A program made the position numbers and the translations under genes. Under the pieces are notes generated by a model. That model was not told the DNA's origin, searched no databases, and saw only the letters and a program-made list of their open reading frames with translations. From assembly GCF_015206815.1 (NCBI RefSeq), contig NZ_JADEXZ010000025.1, positions 1 through 64,000 of the forward strand: a stretch of DNA of 64,000 nucleotides, in the 5' to 3' direction. This document shows, one piece after another, positions 8,456 through 17,136 of this stretch. Position 1 is the first letter of the stretch. Every line of letters starts with the position of its first letter. Origin of the DNA: Fortiea sp. LEGE XX443 (GTDB lineage Bacteria > Cyanobacteriota > Cyanobacteriia > Cyanobacteriales > Nostocaceae).

Positions 8456-9253
8456 ATGAAACATCTAAAATCGCGATCGCAAGACCTGCGAAGTTTATTT
8501 GAGAACAACATTACAATTGAATATGTGGCAGAACCTCTAAAAGCTGTGTCGTCGCAAGCAGAGGTAGCAGAGGTGTTGCGGTGGATGCAGACACAAGATT
8601 TTGATGTTGTCGGCATTGAGACGGAAGATATGATCACCGGTTATGTTGAGCGCTCTAGTTTAACCAAGGCTAAATCAGGCAAGTGTGGCGACTATCAACG
8701 GGTGTTTCATTCCCAAGAATTAATTGCCATTTCCACGCCACTAATGAAGTTATTGCCCATTCTGCGACAAACGCCCCGATTATTTGTCTTAGATTGCAAT
8801 CAAGTCAGTGGGATTGTGACTTGTGGCGACTTACAAAAAGCACCAGTGCGAATGCTACTATTTGGCTTGGTGACGCTGCTAGAAATGAATTTACTGCGGC
8901 TGGTGAGACTTTACTATCCCCAAGATTCCTGGCAGAAATTCCTCAAACCCGAACGGCTAGAAATTGCTAAACATCTCTGGCGAGAAAGTCAAGAAAGAAA
9001 CGAAGCCACAGATTTATTAGATTATCTCCAGTTTTGCGACAAACGAGAATTAATTTTAAATCAACCAGAACTTCTTGAACAACTGAGATTGAAGTCAAAA
9101 CGCTTTGGTGAGCGCTTCTTAAAATCTGCCGAACAGTTACGCAACCGATTAGCTCACGCTCAAAATTTAGTCACTGGTTCTTCTTGGATAGATTTAATTT
9201 CTTTAGCAGAAGCAATGGAAACCTTGTTAATTCGCTGTGAAGAAATAGAGTAA
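8456..9253 (+). CDS. CBS-domain-like protein with a C-terminal HEPN-like helical domain
   Basis: The 265-residue product falls into two parts. Residues about 17-128 look like a pair of CBS motifs (DFDVVGIETEDMITGYVERSSL and FVLDCNQVSGIVTCGDL are typical beta-alpha endings), which usually bind adenine nucleotides. Residues about 130-265 are helical and end with R229-N-R-L-A-H234, matching the R-x4-H motif of HEPN ribonuclease or nucleotide-transfer domains. A nucleotide-sensing N-terminus controlling a HEPN C-terminus is my inference. The helical part could also be a non-catalytic scaffold. No antitoxin-like neighbour is visible; the gene sits alone upstream of the convergent sir gene. Confidence 0.65.
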   Translation: MKHLKSRSQDLRSLFENNITIEYVAEPLKAVSSQAEVAEVLRWMQTQDFDVVGIETEDMITGYVERSSLTKAKSGKCGDYQRVFHSQELIAISTPLMKLLPILRQTPRLFVLDCNQVSGIVTCGDLQKAPVRMLLFGLVTLLEMNLLRLVRLYYPQDSWQKFLKPERLEIAKHLWRESQERNEATDLLDYLQFCDKRELILNQPELLEQLRLKSKRFGERFLKSAEQLRNRLAHAQNLVTGSSWIDLISLAEAMETLLIRCEEIE

Positions 9254-9290
9254 TACACTAATTCGTAATTAAAAACTACTCTCTTTTTAA

Positions 9291-9353
9291 CTCTGTGTCC
9301 TCTGTGCCTCCGTGGTTCGATAAACTACTCTTAAACCACAGAAACACAGAAAG
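9291..9353. repeat. CTCTGTG/CACAGAG imperfect inverted intergenic repeat
   Basis: CTCTGTGTCCTCTGTGCC and, about 35 bases on, AACCACAGAAACACAGAAAG form an imperfect inverted repeat between convergent genes. A related CGCAGAGGCGCAGAGG sequence lies at 39659-39684. It could also act as a bidirectional terminator. Confidence 0.5.
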
Positions 9354-9373
9354 CTTTTGAATCTTGCCGTTAG

Positions 9374-11338
9374 TTAATCTATTTGCAAGTAAATTTTTAA
9401 TGCCTCATTAACAACTTCCGTCATTGATTTACCTTGACTAGTAGCAGTTTCTTTTAATTTGCTGTAAACCTCATCATAAAGACTAATTCGTGGACGTGAT
9501 CTACTGGGAGCAGATTTCTTTTTAGTTGCTGCTACTTGGGGTGGAATTTCTGCGGTTGTAACTTCGACAGTTTCTGGCTGGTATTGAGCCGCAAATTCTC
9601 GAATAGCATCAAAACCAACGCGTGAGCAAAAATCACCAAAGCTTTCTTCTAATTGCCGCGATTTCTTAAAATAAACAAAAATCGGCTCTAGGAAGCTTTC
9701 AATATCATTGTGGTGCAAACGTTCTACGATAGGTTGCGCTAGTCGTGTTTGATTTGGTGAACCTCCCAACCAAACTTGATAAGATTCCGGCGCACTACCG
9801 ACAAAACCCAATTCTGCCATGTAAGGACGAGCACAGCCGTTGGGGCAGCCTGTCATTCTTATCACAAAATGCTCATTTTGTAAACCAAGTTTATCTAACA
9901 ACGCCCGAATTCGTTCTAAAATTCCTGGTATTGCCCGTTCTGATTCGGTGATAGCCAAACCGCAAGTTGGCAAAGCCGGACAAGCCATTGCATAACGAAC
10001 TAAGGGTTCGATTTTACTAGGGTCAGAAACAACACCGCAACGGTTGAGAATCTTTTGAATGGCTGGTTTGTTTTCTGGGGCGATATCGCAGAAAATCAGA
10101 TTTTGGTGGGGTGTTAGGCGGATGGGTAAGTTAAATTGCTCGACAATTTCTCGTAAAGCCGTTTTGAGTTGTAATGAACCTTCATCCTTGACTCGACCGT
10201 TGTCAATAGAAATACCTAAGAATAACTTGCCATCGCCTTGTTCTTGCCAACCGAGGAAATCCTCATATTTAAATTCTGGTAGTGGTTTAAAGGGGGCGAC
10301 TGGTTTACCAAAATATTCTTCAACCTTGGCGCGGAATTTATCTACGCCCCAATCATTGATTAAATATTTTAATCGGGCGTGACGACGATCGCTGCGATCG
10401 CCATAATCTCTTTGAGTAGCCACAATTGCCTTGACTATCTCGTAAACATCAGCCTTGTCTACATAGCAAATTGGGTCTGCTAATCTGGCAAAGGTTTCTT
10501 CTTTATTGTGAGTTCTGCCTAAACCACCACCTGCAAAGACATCAAATCCTTCCAGTTTGCCTTGAGGATTGGTAATCACTACCAAAGTCAGGTCTTGGGA
10601 ATATAAATCAATGGAATTATCACCTGGTACTGTCACGGAAACTTTGAATTTCCGGGGCATGTAGTGAGTACCATAAAGCGGTTCTTCGCTGTCATGAACA
10701 AGTGTGCCACTACCATTGCGCTGCCGCGCTGCCTTCACTTCTGGACTTTCTTCTGCACTGATGGCTTTTTCCCCATCTAGCCAAATTTCGTAATAAGCGC
10801 CAGTTTGAGGTGAGAGTAAGTCAGCAATATTTTGGGCATATTCCCAAGCATACTGGTATTCAGAGCGATGTTTGAAAGGAACTGGTGGAGCCATGACGTT
10901 GCGGTTGATGTCGCCACAAGCACCCAACGTCGAACCTAGATTTTGGATTATTGTAGCGATCGCTGTCTTGAGATTCTTCTTTAAAATCCCATGTAATTGG
11001 AAACCTTGACGGGTAGTAGCACGTAAAGTTTGATTCCCATATTCATCCGCCAGCTGATCTAAAGCTAGATATAGTTGCGGCGGTACGAACCCACCTGGAT
11101 TCTTTGTCCGCAGCATAAACTGGTAATCTTTCTCCTGTCCCTTAACGCGATTGTCGCGGTTATCCTGCTGGTAGGAGCCATGAAACTTGAGAATTTGGAT
11201 CGCATCTTCGCTAAAGTGAGTCGTATCCTCAAGAATCTGTGTTGCTACAGGTTCACGCAAAAAATTACTATTTTCTTTGATGCCTTCTACTTTCGAGGGC
11301 TTACGACTGGCGAGTGGGGGAGGAGCAGATTTAACCAT
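9374..11338 (-). CDS. sir: Ferredoxin-sulfite reductase with a C-terminal ribbon-helix-helix-like tail
   Basis: A 654-residue enzyme that reduces sulfite to sulfide with electrons from ferredoxin, in the cytosol, for cysteine synthesis. Two ferredoxin-like/siroheme-binding repeats are visible. The siroheme-[4Fe-4S] ligands are Cys453, Cys459 (C-x5-C), Cys498 and Cys502 (C-x3-C). Siroheme-pocket residues such as [10 protein letters not shown] and NRNVMAPP are also present. The enzyme proper ends near residue 590. A basic linker ([12 protein letters not shown]) then leads to [12 protein letters not shown] followed by [16 protein letters not shown] (616-652), which reads like a CopG-type ribbon-helix-helix DNA-binding unit. 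That tail is not part of the standard fold. It starts from an ATG close to its promoter region, alone. Confidence 0.93.
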   Translation of the reverse strand: MVKSAPPPLASRKPSKVEGIKENSNFLREPVATQILEDTTHFSEDAIQILKFHGSYQQDNRDNRVKGQEKDYQFMLRTKNPGGFVPPQLYLALDQLADEYGNQTLRATTRQGFQLHGILKKNLKTAIATIIQNLGSTLGACGDINRNVMAPPVPFKHRSEYQYAWEYAQNIADLLSPQTGAYYEIWLDGEKAISAEESPEVKAARQRNGSGTLVHDSEEPLYGTHYMPRKFKVSVTVPGDNSIDLYSQDLTLVVITNPQGKLEGFDVFAGGGLGRTHNKEETFARLADPICYVDKADVYEIVKAIVATQRDYGDRSDRRHARLKYLINDWGVDKFRAKVEEYFGKPVAPFKPLPEFKYEDFLGWQEQGDGKLFLGISIDNGRVKDEGSLQLKTALREIVEQFNLPIRLTPHQNLIFCDIAPENKPAIQKILNRCGVVSDPSKIEPLVRYAMACPALPTCGLAITESERAIPGILERIRALLDKLGLQNEHFVIRMTGCPNGCARPYMAELGFVGSAPESYQVWLGGSPNQTRLAQPIVERLHHNDIESFLEPIFVYFKKSRQLEESFGDFCSRVGFDAIREFAAQYQPETVEVTTAEIPPQVAATKKKSAPSRSRPRISLYDEVYSKLKETATSQGKSMTEVVNEALKIYLQID

Positions 11339-11799
11339 GAGAGTTGTATAGTATTCTCAATAAAGCAGCAATGGGAGCCAAAAACTTCGCTTTGGCTCGG
11401 TTATTCCCGGTAATCCGGTCGGAAATATGAGGAATACGACAATTGTAACACGGCGAAAAGCCGATTTTGTCGGTAGTTTTACACTTAACAAAACCAGCAT
11501 ATATAAGTAGGTGGTATAAATCAACTCAAAGTTTGTTGGTTTTCCTTGACTTTTGTCAATAAAACCTGATTTTCTATCAACTTCCAAAGTTCAACAACGC
11601 TATCCACAATATTCGGCTATAATTCCACAGGCCAACTTACAGTATGAGTGTTCAGTTGATCAATAAAAAGCAGGAGCATAACCAATAATTATGTCTACCT
11701 GCTTAGGTCTTTCGATTGTCTAGCATCTTGAAATGTTCAAATTTAAGAACAAAAATTGTCCCTACTCAAGAATTAACTTCTAACTTCTGATAGAGCAAG
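11339..11799. other. 461-bp intergenic region upstream of sir
   Basis: It contains the sir leader and promoter region and the 3' flank of the outer-membrane-type gene. I see no NtcA-type GTAN8TAC site, no RNA gene and no convincing small frame. Confidence 0.4.
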
Positions 11800-12336
11800 T
11801 TATTTAAAGCGATAACCGATACCGCCATTAATGCTAACAGCAGAAGCCGGACTATTTTGATAAGCACGTAGTCCAACTTTAGCATTTGTGTAGACGAGGA
11901 AATTATTAGCAACTTCTGATTCCACACCAGCACCTACTACTACAGCATCTCTATTGCCTAAAGGACTAGGTGAACCATCTTTATCTAGAAAAGAATAGCC
12001 ACCAGTCACAAAGGCATTAGTTCTATTAGCAATTGGCACATCTACAGAAACTTCTGGGATGATAGTACTCGTCTGATCATTCCAGAGAACATTACCGCGT
12101 GCAGAAAATGGGGTGTTTCCCAACTTAACCCGACCTGTAAGATTACCACCAAAATTAGCAGCATCATTGTTGAGTCCGCCATTGGTAACGCCAGCTGCAA
12201 CACCAGCACCAACATAACTAGCATCAGTACCTTTTTTCTGTTGAGCCGCAGCTTGACCAGCATTAATTACCAGGGGCATAATAACCAAAGAAGATAATGC
12301 AGAAATTGTCACAAAAGACTGAAATAAACGGTTCAT
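11800..12336 (-). CDS. Exported beta-barrel-like outer membrane protein
   Basis: A 178-residue protein counted from the ATG at 12336; an in-frame TTG lies 12 bases upstream but has no ribosome site. A signal peptide runs to about residue 32 (hydrophobic VIMPLVINAG, then AAAQQ). The mature part has alternating, glycine-rich strands (YVGAGVAAGVTNGG, FGGNLTGRVKLG, NAFVTGGYSF, VVVGAGVES) and ends GGIGYRFK, with a terminal aromatic-containing strand as in outer membrane barrels. I do not recognise the exact family. It is probably a small eight-strand barrel of the cyanobacterial envelope. It is monocistronic and has long flanks on both sides. Confidence 0.7.
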   Translation of the reverse strand: MNRLFQSFVTISALSSLVIMPLVINAGQAAAQQKKGTDASYVGAGVAAGVTNGGLNNDAANFGGNLTGRVKLGNTPFSARGNVLWNDQTSTIIPEVSVDVPIANRTNAFVTGGYSFLDKDGSPSPLGNRDAVVVGAGVESEVANNFLVYTNAKVGLRAYQNSPASAVSINGGIGYRFK

Positions 12337-12644
12337 AATTTTGCACAAGTTTTGTAAATTTCACTGTTATATACTTGGTCGTAAATGGTGTAAAAAGGTT
12401 CCAGATAATTCTCGAAATCTATTAAGTTGTTGTTGCTATTGATGCAGAAGAGTTAATATCATATTGGCTATATTATTTTTAAGGGAATTTTTACATATAC
12501 ACATCCATATCAATGTATTCGAGATAATTACCCAAGAGTATGCGCTTGTAAAACTGGCACATTCTCAGCACGAAAATTAATTTTACACAGCATATAAAAT
12601 TTCAAATTTGTGTTTGTGATTCTGAAATTTCCAAGACTTTATAA

Positions 12645-12682
12645 CAATAAGCTGTAGCAGATATGGCAATAAGCTCTAGCAG
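12645..12682. repeat. Two 16-bp direct repeats at a 22-bp period upstream of the DraG-family gene
   Basis: CAATAAGCTGTAGCAG (12645-12660) and CAATAAGCTCTAGCAG (12667-12682) differ by one base and start 22 bp apart, about two helical turns. They sit in the otherwise featureless 487-bp gap between the divergent barrel and DraG genes, so they may be protein binding sites. That role is inferred. Confidence 0.5.
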
Positions 12683-12823
12683 AAATATATAAAGTTATTT
12701 GTAAGAATTTAGAAGCCTGAATTTATCAAGTTTGCTGTTACCAGTGCATTGTATTAGTTAAATTATCTTCTGGCTTCTGTATTCTGGCTATGAAATTTTG
12801 GCAATTTTCGTGGAGATGGCATA

Positions 12824-13771
12824 ATGTTAACCGCTACACAAACGTTATCTGGTTTGATGGGTTTATGTGTCGGTGATGCCTTGGGTGTGCCAGTGGAGTT
12901 TACCAGCCGCGCTGAACGAATCAAAGTCCCAGTCACGAAGATGCTAGGTTATGGCACGTGGCATCAACCACCAGGAACTTGGTCAGAGGATAGTGCGTTG
13001 ACGTTTTGCTTGGCAGAAAGTCTTTGTCGAGGATATTCCTTGGATGCCATAGCTCAGTCTTTCTGGCGTTGGTATAAACAAGCTTACTGGACTCCTAGAG
13101 GAGGAATATTTGGCATTGGTGAGAGTACTCATGCAGCTATGATGCTTATCAACCAAGGAGTTCCGCCTTTAGAAGCTGGGGGAACCAGCGAAATGAGTAA
13201 CGGTAATGGTTCTTTAATGAGAATTTTGCCGATGGCTTATTACCACAAAACCCTAGGCTTCCCAGAATTAATTTTGCGGGTGCATCAGGTGTCTTGTATT
13301 ACTCATGCTCATTTGCGATCGCAAATGGCCTGTGGCATTTATACTAGTATCGCTATTGAACTACTGCAAGGCTACAACCTGCTAACAGCCTATTCTCAAG
13401 GCTTACAAAAAATTCAAGCTATTTATTCTGAGCCAAAATTTCTTGAAGAAATGCCTCATTTTGCCAGAGTATTCGGTGGTGAGATAGCCAGCTTACCAAT
13501 TGAAGAGATTAATTCTGGTGGCTATGTCATTGACACGTTGGAAGCATCGTTGTGGTGTTTGTTAAATAGCTCATCTTATGCAGAAGCAGTGTTAAAAGCT
13601 GTTAACTTAGGTGGACATACAGATACAACTGCGGCTGTAACTGGTGGGTTAGCTGGAATTTACTACGGTATTGAAGGTATTCCTCAACTATGGGTTAACC
13701 AAGTTGCTCGCAAACAGGACATTGTTAATTTAGCTAGGCGTTTTAGTGTAGCTGTTTACACTCACAATTAA
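12824..13771 (+). CDS. ADP-ribosylglycohydrolase (DraG/ARH) family protein
   Basis: A 315-residue all-helical protein of the DraG/ARH family, which removes ADP-ribose from protein side chains using two Mg2+ or Mn2+ ions. The N-terminal GLMGLCVGDALGVPVEF motif is intact. The first metal motif reads WSEDSA (53-58) where many members have a TDD-type sequence. The second reads GGHTDTTAAVTGGLAG where members usually have GGDTDT, so one expected acidic residue is His. The fold is secure but the ligands are altered, and activity or substrate may differ. No DraT-like transferase gene is nearby. Stem-loops and AT-rich DNA follow the stop. Confidence 0.85.
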   Translation: MLTATQTLSGLMGLCVGDALGVPVEFTSRAERIKVPVTKMLGYGTWHQPPGTWSEDSALTFCLAESLCRGYSLDAIAQSFWRWYKQAYWTPRGGIFGIGESTHAAMMLINQGVPPLEAGGTSEMSNGNGSLMRILPMAYYHKTLGFPELILRVHQVSCITHAHLRSQMACGIYTSIAIELLQGYNLLTAYSQGLQKIQAIYSEPKFLEEMPHFARVFGGEIASLPIEEINSGGYVIDTLEASLWCLLNSSSYAEAVLKAVNLGGHTDTTAAVTGGLAGIYYGIEGIPQLWVNQVARKQDIVNLARRFSVAVYTHN

Positions 13772-14424
13772 AAGAGTCAAGGGTCAAACCCACATTCCGT
13801 AGATATGACTCATATTACTGGTATTTTTTAAAAGCCAAACCCAGAAGATTGTTCTCAAGTCTAAATTTTCTGGTTTAACTTCACTTTTTCTTCAAATAAT
13901 TAGGCCTCTTGCTTTGGTTTTATGGTAGAGCATTAAAATGGCAGTTTTATAGAAAGTTTCAAAAAATTAAAACTCATTCACCGTAAGAGATACAAGCTGT
14001 GATTATGTTTTATTTATTATTCTGTTCCATAAAATGAACTGAAGAGCCTTAATTCTCCATAAAAAAGACGCAAGAGCCTATAATTTTTGCACAAATGTTC
14101 ATCAACACGAATTTATAATTTTAAAAACTAGTTTTTTACTTAATTTAAGGTATTTAGCTGTGAAAGCAAGCTTTGTTTATGTAGCTCCAGACTTCGAGTC
14201 TGAGGGTATAATTTGGATTTATGCAAGAGGTCTATTGATTTATACGAAATTTGGGTTACATGATTTGTTGACTGCACGCTGATTTTTTTAACTCATGATA
14301 CACTGTCGCAAGAATACAACGCCCAGCCATCTTAAAGTCTTACCCCAGTCGGGAAAGTTGCTGTTTCCCTGATCAACTTTGTTGCTACAATCAAATACTT
14401 TGTTTGTATTTAGGAAAAGTTTTT
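13772..14424. other. 653-bp intergenic region
   Basis: There is no credible gene. The one structural element is a short perfect inverted repeat near 14188-14202 (CAGAC-TTCGA-GTCTG), without a following T run. The last part must carry the promoter of the DUF4330 gene, whose ribosome site AGGAAAAG is at 14412-14419. Confidence 0.4.
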
Positions 14425-14958
14425 ATGGCTATTTTTGATTCTAAAGGTCGCTTGTTCGGTAAAATCAACATTCTGGATTTAGGTGCTGCACTTGTAATTC
14501 TGCTAGTCATAGTTGGGATCTTCTTTTTTCCTGGTACTTCTGGTTCTGTTGCCCAAGTTGGTACGAAAACAGCACCCATTGAAGTAGATTTAGCTGTTCG
14601 TGGTTTGAATGTGCGTGACCCTGAACGCTTATTTGACAATGGATTTAAAAAAGGTGGTAAAACTAATGTGATTATCCGCAATCAACCCTACGGTCAGATT
14701 GGGATTAAATCTGTTCAACTGCTACCTAGAACCGTAACAGCGACTCAACCAGATGGTTCTGTTAAAGAATTGCCAGATCCTAGAAGCAACAATTTCAGTA
14801 CAGATATGCTTGTGACTTTAGAAGGTAAAGCTCAAACCACTGCTAGTGGCCCTGTTTTAGGTAACAGCAAGGTCAAAATAGGTATGCCTTTTGAGTTAGA
14901 AGGCTATAACTACAACTTCAATGCAACTGTCATTGATGTGCGAGTGCAAGACAAATAG
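14425..14958 (+). CDS. DUF4330 domain-containing membrane-anchored protein
   Basis: A 177-residue protein counted from the ATG at 14425, chosen because AGGAAAAG lies five to six bases before it; an in-frame TTG 21 bases upstream has no such site. It begins MAIFDSKGRLFGKINILDLG, the usual DUF4330 opening. One membrane helix follows (about residues 20-38), then a beta-rich domain predicted to lie outside the cytoplasm, with an FKKGGKTNVIIRNQPYGQ stretch. The family is common in cyanobacteria and has no known activity. The gene is followed by heptanucleotide repeats and a convergent hydrolase gene. Confidence 0.85.
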   Translation: MAIFDSKGRLFGKINILDLGAALVILLVIVGIFFFPGTSGSVAQVGTKTAPIEVDLAVRGLNVRDPERLFDNGFKKGGKTNVIIRNQPYGQIGIKSVQLLPRTVTATQPDGSVKELPDPRSNNFSTDMLVTLEGKAQTTASGPVLGNSKVKIGMPFELEGYNYNFNATVIDVRVQDK

Positions 14959-14963
14959 TCAAC

Positions 14964-14988
14964 TGAAGTATGAAGTGTGAAGTGTGAA
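14964..14988. repeat. TGAAGTR heptanucleotide tandem repeat
   Basis: TGAAGTA, TGAAGTG, TGAAGTG and a partial unit follow the DUF4330 stop codon. Related TGAAGTATGAAG sequences recur near 37778 and 62655. Confidence 0.8.
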
Positions 14989-15051
14989 ATTATCCATTTA
15001 TGAACAGAGCCGTTAAGTCTACATACTTTACACTTCATATTGTTTGGTCAA

Positions 15052-15074
15052 TTGACTATTGACTATTAACTATT
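15052..15074. repeat. TTGACTA heptanucleotide tandem repeat
   Basis: Three 7-base units (TTGACTA, TTGACTA, TTAACTA) overlap the 3' end of the convergent hydrolase gene and encode its last residues on the minus strand. Confidence 0.8.
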
Positions 15075-15958
15075 GGTAAAAACTGTCGAATTAATCCAAT
15101 TGTGACTGCTGGTAGTTCCAACTGTGGTGTTAATCCCACATCTTCTAACTGTTGAAATACGCGAATCGCTTCGGGGTTTTTTTCCGCTAAACGGCGACCA
15201 ATTTCGGGGCCAGTAAATTGGGATTTTTGTCCCCAGATAATAGCTGTCGGAGTTGTCAACTGTTGAATATAAAGGGACAAATCAAAGCACAAATCACCCC
15301 GCACAAAAGATAGCGCTGCATATTCAGCATTAGACTGCTGGGCAGATTGGAGATAAGCCTCAACAATTTCTGGATAAACTCGATTAGCTTGGGCAAATTG
15401 TCTTTGCTCCAAGAAACTACGGATACCTGCTTCTGTAGCAACACCAGTACTGTACAGCAAGCGGTCAATGATAGGTACGCTAACTAACTGAGCAAAAAAA
15501 CTGCGGGAGTAGTCTTCACCAAAGTCGGAAAGTCCTGCGGGTGTGGTGAGAATTAAAGACTTGAACAATTCAGGGTGAGCGATCGCTACTCTAATTGTCA
15601 AGGCTGCGGTTAAAGAAGATGCGATCGCAGTCACGGGGCCTGTACAAGTCTGTTGAAAAAATTCCCGGATCGTCGTTAAATAATCTTCAATCTGGTAATT
15701 CCGTACCGGATGCTCTGATCTACCCCAACCGATTAAATCTGGGGCAAGAATGTGATAGTCACTAGCAAAAGCAGGGTAAACTTTAGACCACTCATAGGCA
15801 GAAGCCCCACCACCAAAGCCATGCAGAAACACTAGAGTTTGTTTTTCCGGTTTGGCGATCGCCTGATCCTGCCAAGGTGAACCTGTGGCTGTATAGTACA
15901 CCATTCTCCCTAGCGATGTCATGATAGAGCGTTGTTCAATTCCTTGTGGTTGAAACAT
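15056..15958 (-). CDS. Alpha/beta hydrolase-fold protein with degenerate catalytic triad
   Basis: A 300-residue protein with a clear alpha/beta hydrolase fold: the oxyanion strand FLHGFGGGASAYEW (44-57), the DLIGWGRS turn, and the nucleophile elbow ASSLT, in which Ser115 fills the usual G-x-S-x-G position. The later strand that should give the acid reads IIWGQKSQFTG, with no Asp. The stretch that should give the His reads DVGLTPQLELP where active relatives have GHxP. So only the serine of the triad is visible. It may be a non-hydrolytic or altered member. The last residues (PIVNSQ) come from a tandem repeat. It is convergent with the DUF4330 gene. Confidence 0.85.
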   Translation of the reverse strand: MFQPQGIEQRSIMTSLGRMVYYTATGSPWQDQAIAKPEKQTLVFLHGFGGGASAYEWSKVYPAFASDYHILAPDLIGWGRSEHPVRNYQIEDYLTTIREFFQQTCTGPVTAIASSLTAALTIRVAIAHPELFKSLILTTPAGLSDFGEDYSRSFFAQLVSVPIIDRLLYSTGVATEAGIRSFLEQRQFAQANRVYPEIVEAYLQSAQQSNAEYAALSFVRGDLCFDLSLYIQQLTTPTAIIWGQKSQFTGPEIGRRLAEKNPEAIRVFQQLEDVGLTPQLELPAVTIGLIRQFLPIVNSQ

Positions 15959-16394
15959 ATATATTTGGTTTGTCGTTTATTTAATAACTACAGCTATTGG
16001 GTGTAGCTAACACTCGCTTCACCCCAAACACCCAATCCGTTAAATTTAGACTTTGCACACTTGCTATTTTTAGCAAACTCTCAATTTTTCTACCTCTAGC
16101 CTCCGCCAGATTAAGTAGATGTAAAATTACTGGTTTACGTGTAAAGATTCAGTGATTTCTTTGTCTGTGATTTGAAATATATTTGCCTGGAAATACTCAT
16201 ATAAAAGGATTTATCCAAGTAGCCTCTACTACTTTAGTTATACAAGATGTATCAGTTTTTTATGGTAATCTATCAGGAAACTCACGGAAAGTTGTGAGCG
16301 CCCAGAATAGTTGAAATACCTAAGATTAGCAGCTATTCTGCGTTCAGCAAAAACAGCTTTAGATATAATTACTTATCTAATGGTTCTCTAGGTA
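15959..16394. other. 436-bp divergent intergenic region
   Basis: Leader region of both the hydrolase gene (minus) and the gene at 16395 (plus). I see no RNA gene, repeat or convincing regulatory motif. Confidence 0.4.
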
Positions 16395-16988
16395 ATGGTA
16401 AGGCGGGGCGTTGTGGTAAAGCAGGCTACTCTTCAATCGGATAAAGCACCAAAGTTTGTAGATTTTAAAGATGTATTGGAAAACGGCGATGTGCATATAG
16501 CTTCAGCTTGGCGGGGACAGCTGGAAGAAACTCTAGAAAAGGCTAAAGCAGGTATCCCTATTTGTGTGTGTTTAAACTTAGAAGACTTAAAATGTTTTGA
16601 ATCTGTAGAGTGTCAGTATGAGCGCTGGGGTGTAATTTTCCAAAATTCCATCGCAATACAACCCTCAAACCCGGCATTTCCTACACATTCAGGGCAGATA
16701 GTGTTGATGGGTTCACCGAAAAGCGGATTTCTCGAAGCTAGTTTTATACACCCAGTGAACTATGTTAGTGCCTATGTTACTAGTTCGCAACGGCTAGTAA
16801 TGTCTGCTTACGATCGCGATCGTCAACTTTTGAGACAAACAGTACTTTCCGGAGCCAACCTTGCTAATTCTGACTCGGTAGTACCCCCTAACACCTTATT
16901 GTCTGTTAGTGCAAAAAACATTCACTCTGTTACCTTCTGTGCGTTTGACGGCCAATTCACCCTTGACGATTTTCGTTTTTGTATTTAA
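16395..16988 (+). CDS. Conserved-looking protein of unknown function
   Basis: I do not recognise the family. The 197-residue product has no clear signal peptide. Its C-terminal two thirds are beta-rich (GQIVLMGSPKSGFLEASF, VNYVSAYVTSSQRLVMSAYD, FCAFDGQFTLDDFRF), resembling the lectin- or carbohydrate-binding-like beta sandwiches that occur in many exported cyanobacterial proteins. The N-terminus (about 1-60) is charged and helical. The first ATG gives MVRRGVVV; no strong ribosome site separates it from alternatives. A 16-bp perfect hairpin follows the stop, which argues for a real, monocistronic gene. Confidence 0.6.
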   Translation: MVRRGVVVKQATLQSDKAPKFVDFKDVLENGDVHIASAWRGQLEETLEKAKAGIPICVCLNLEDLKCFESVECQYERWGVIFQNSIAIQPSNPAFPTHSGQIVLMGSPKSGFLEASFIHPVNYVSAYVTSSQRLVMSAYDRDRQLLRQTVLSGANLANSDSVVPPNTLLSVSAKNIHSVTFCAFDGQFTLDDFRFCI

Positions 16989-17003
16989 TCGCGACAATTG
17001 TCA

Positions 17004-17045
17004 TTTATTTTTTGTCATTAGTTTTGACCAATGACAAAAAATAAA
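17004..17045 (+). terminator. Perfect 16-bp stem-loop after the gene at 16395
   Basis: TTTATTTTTTGTCATT pairs exactly with AATGACAAAAAATAAA around a 10-base loop, 15 bp after the stop codon. The AT-rich stem could terminate transcription on either strand. Confidence 0.65.
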
Positions 17046-17136
17046 TTATAAATGAGCCAATTTTGAGTTCATCCTGTCCCTAATCCCTGGTAAAAGTTAT
17101 ATATTAGAAAGTCTCGTAAACAATTAGGTAAACACT

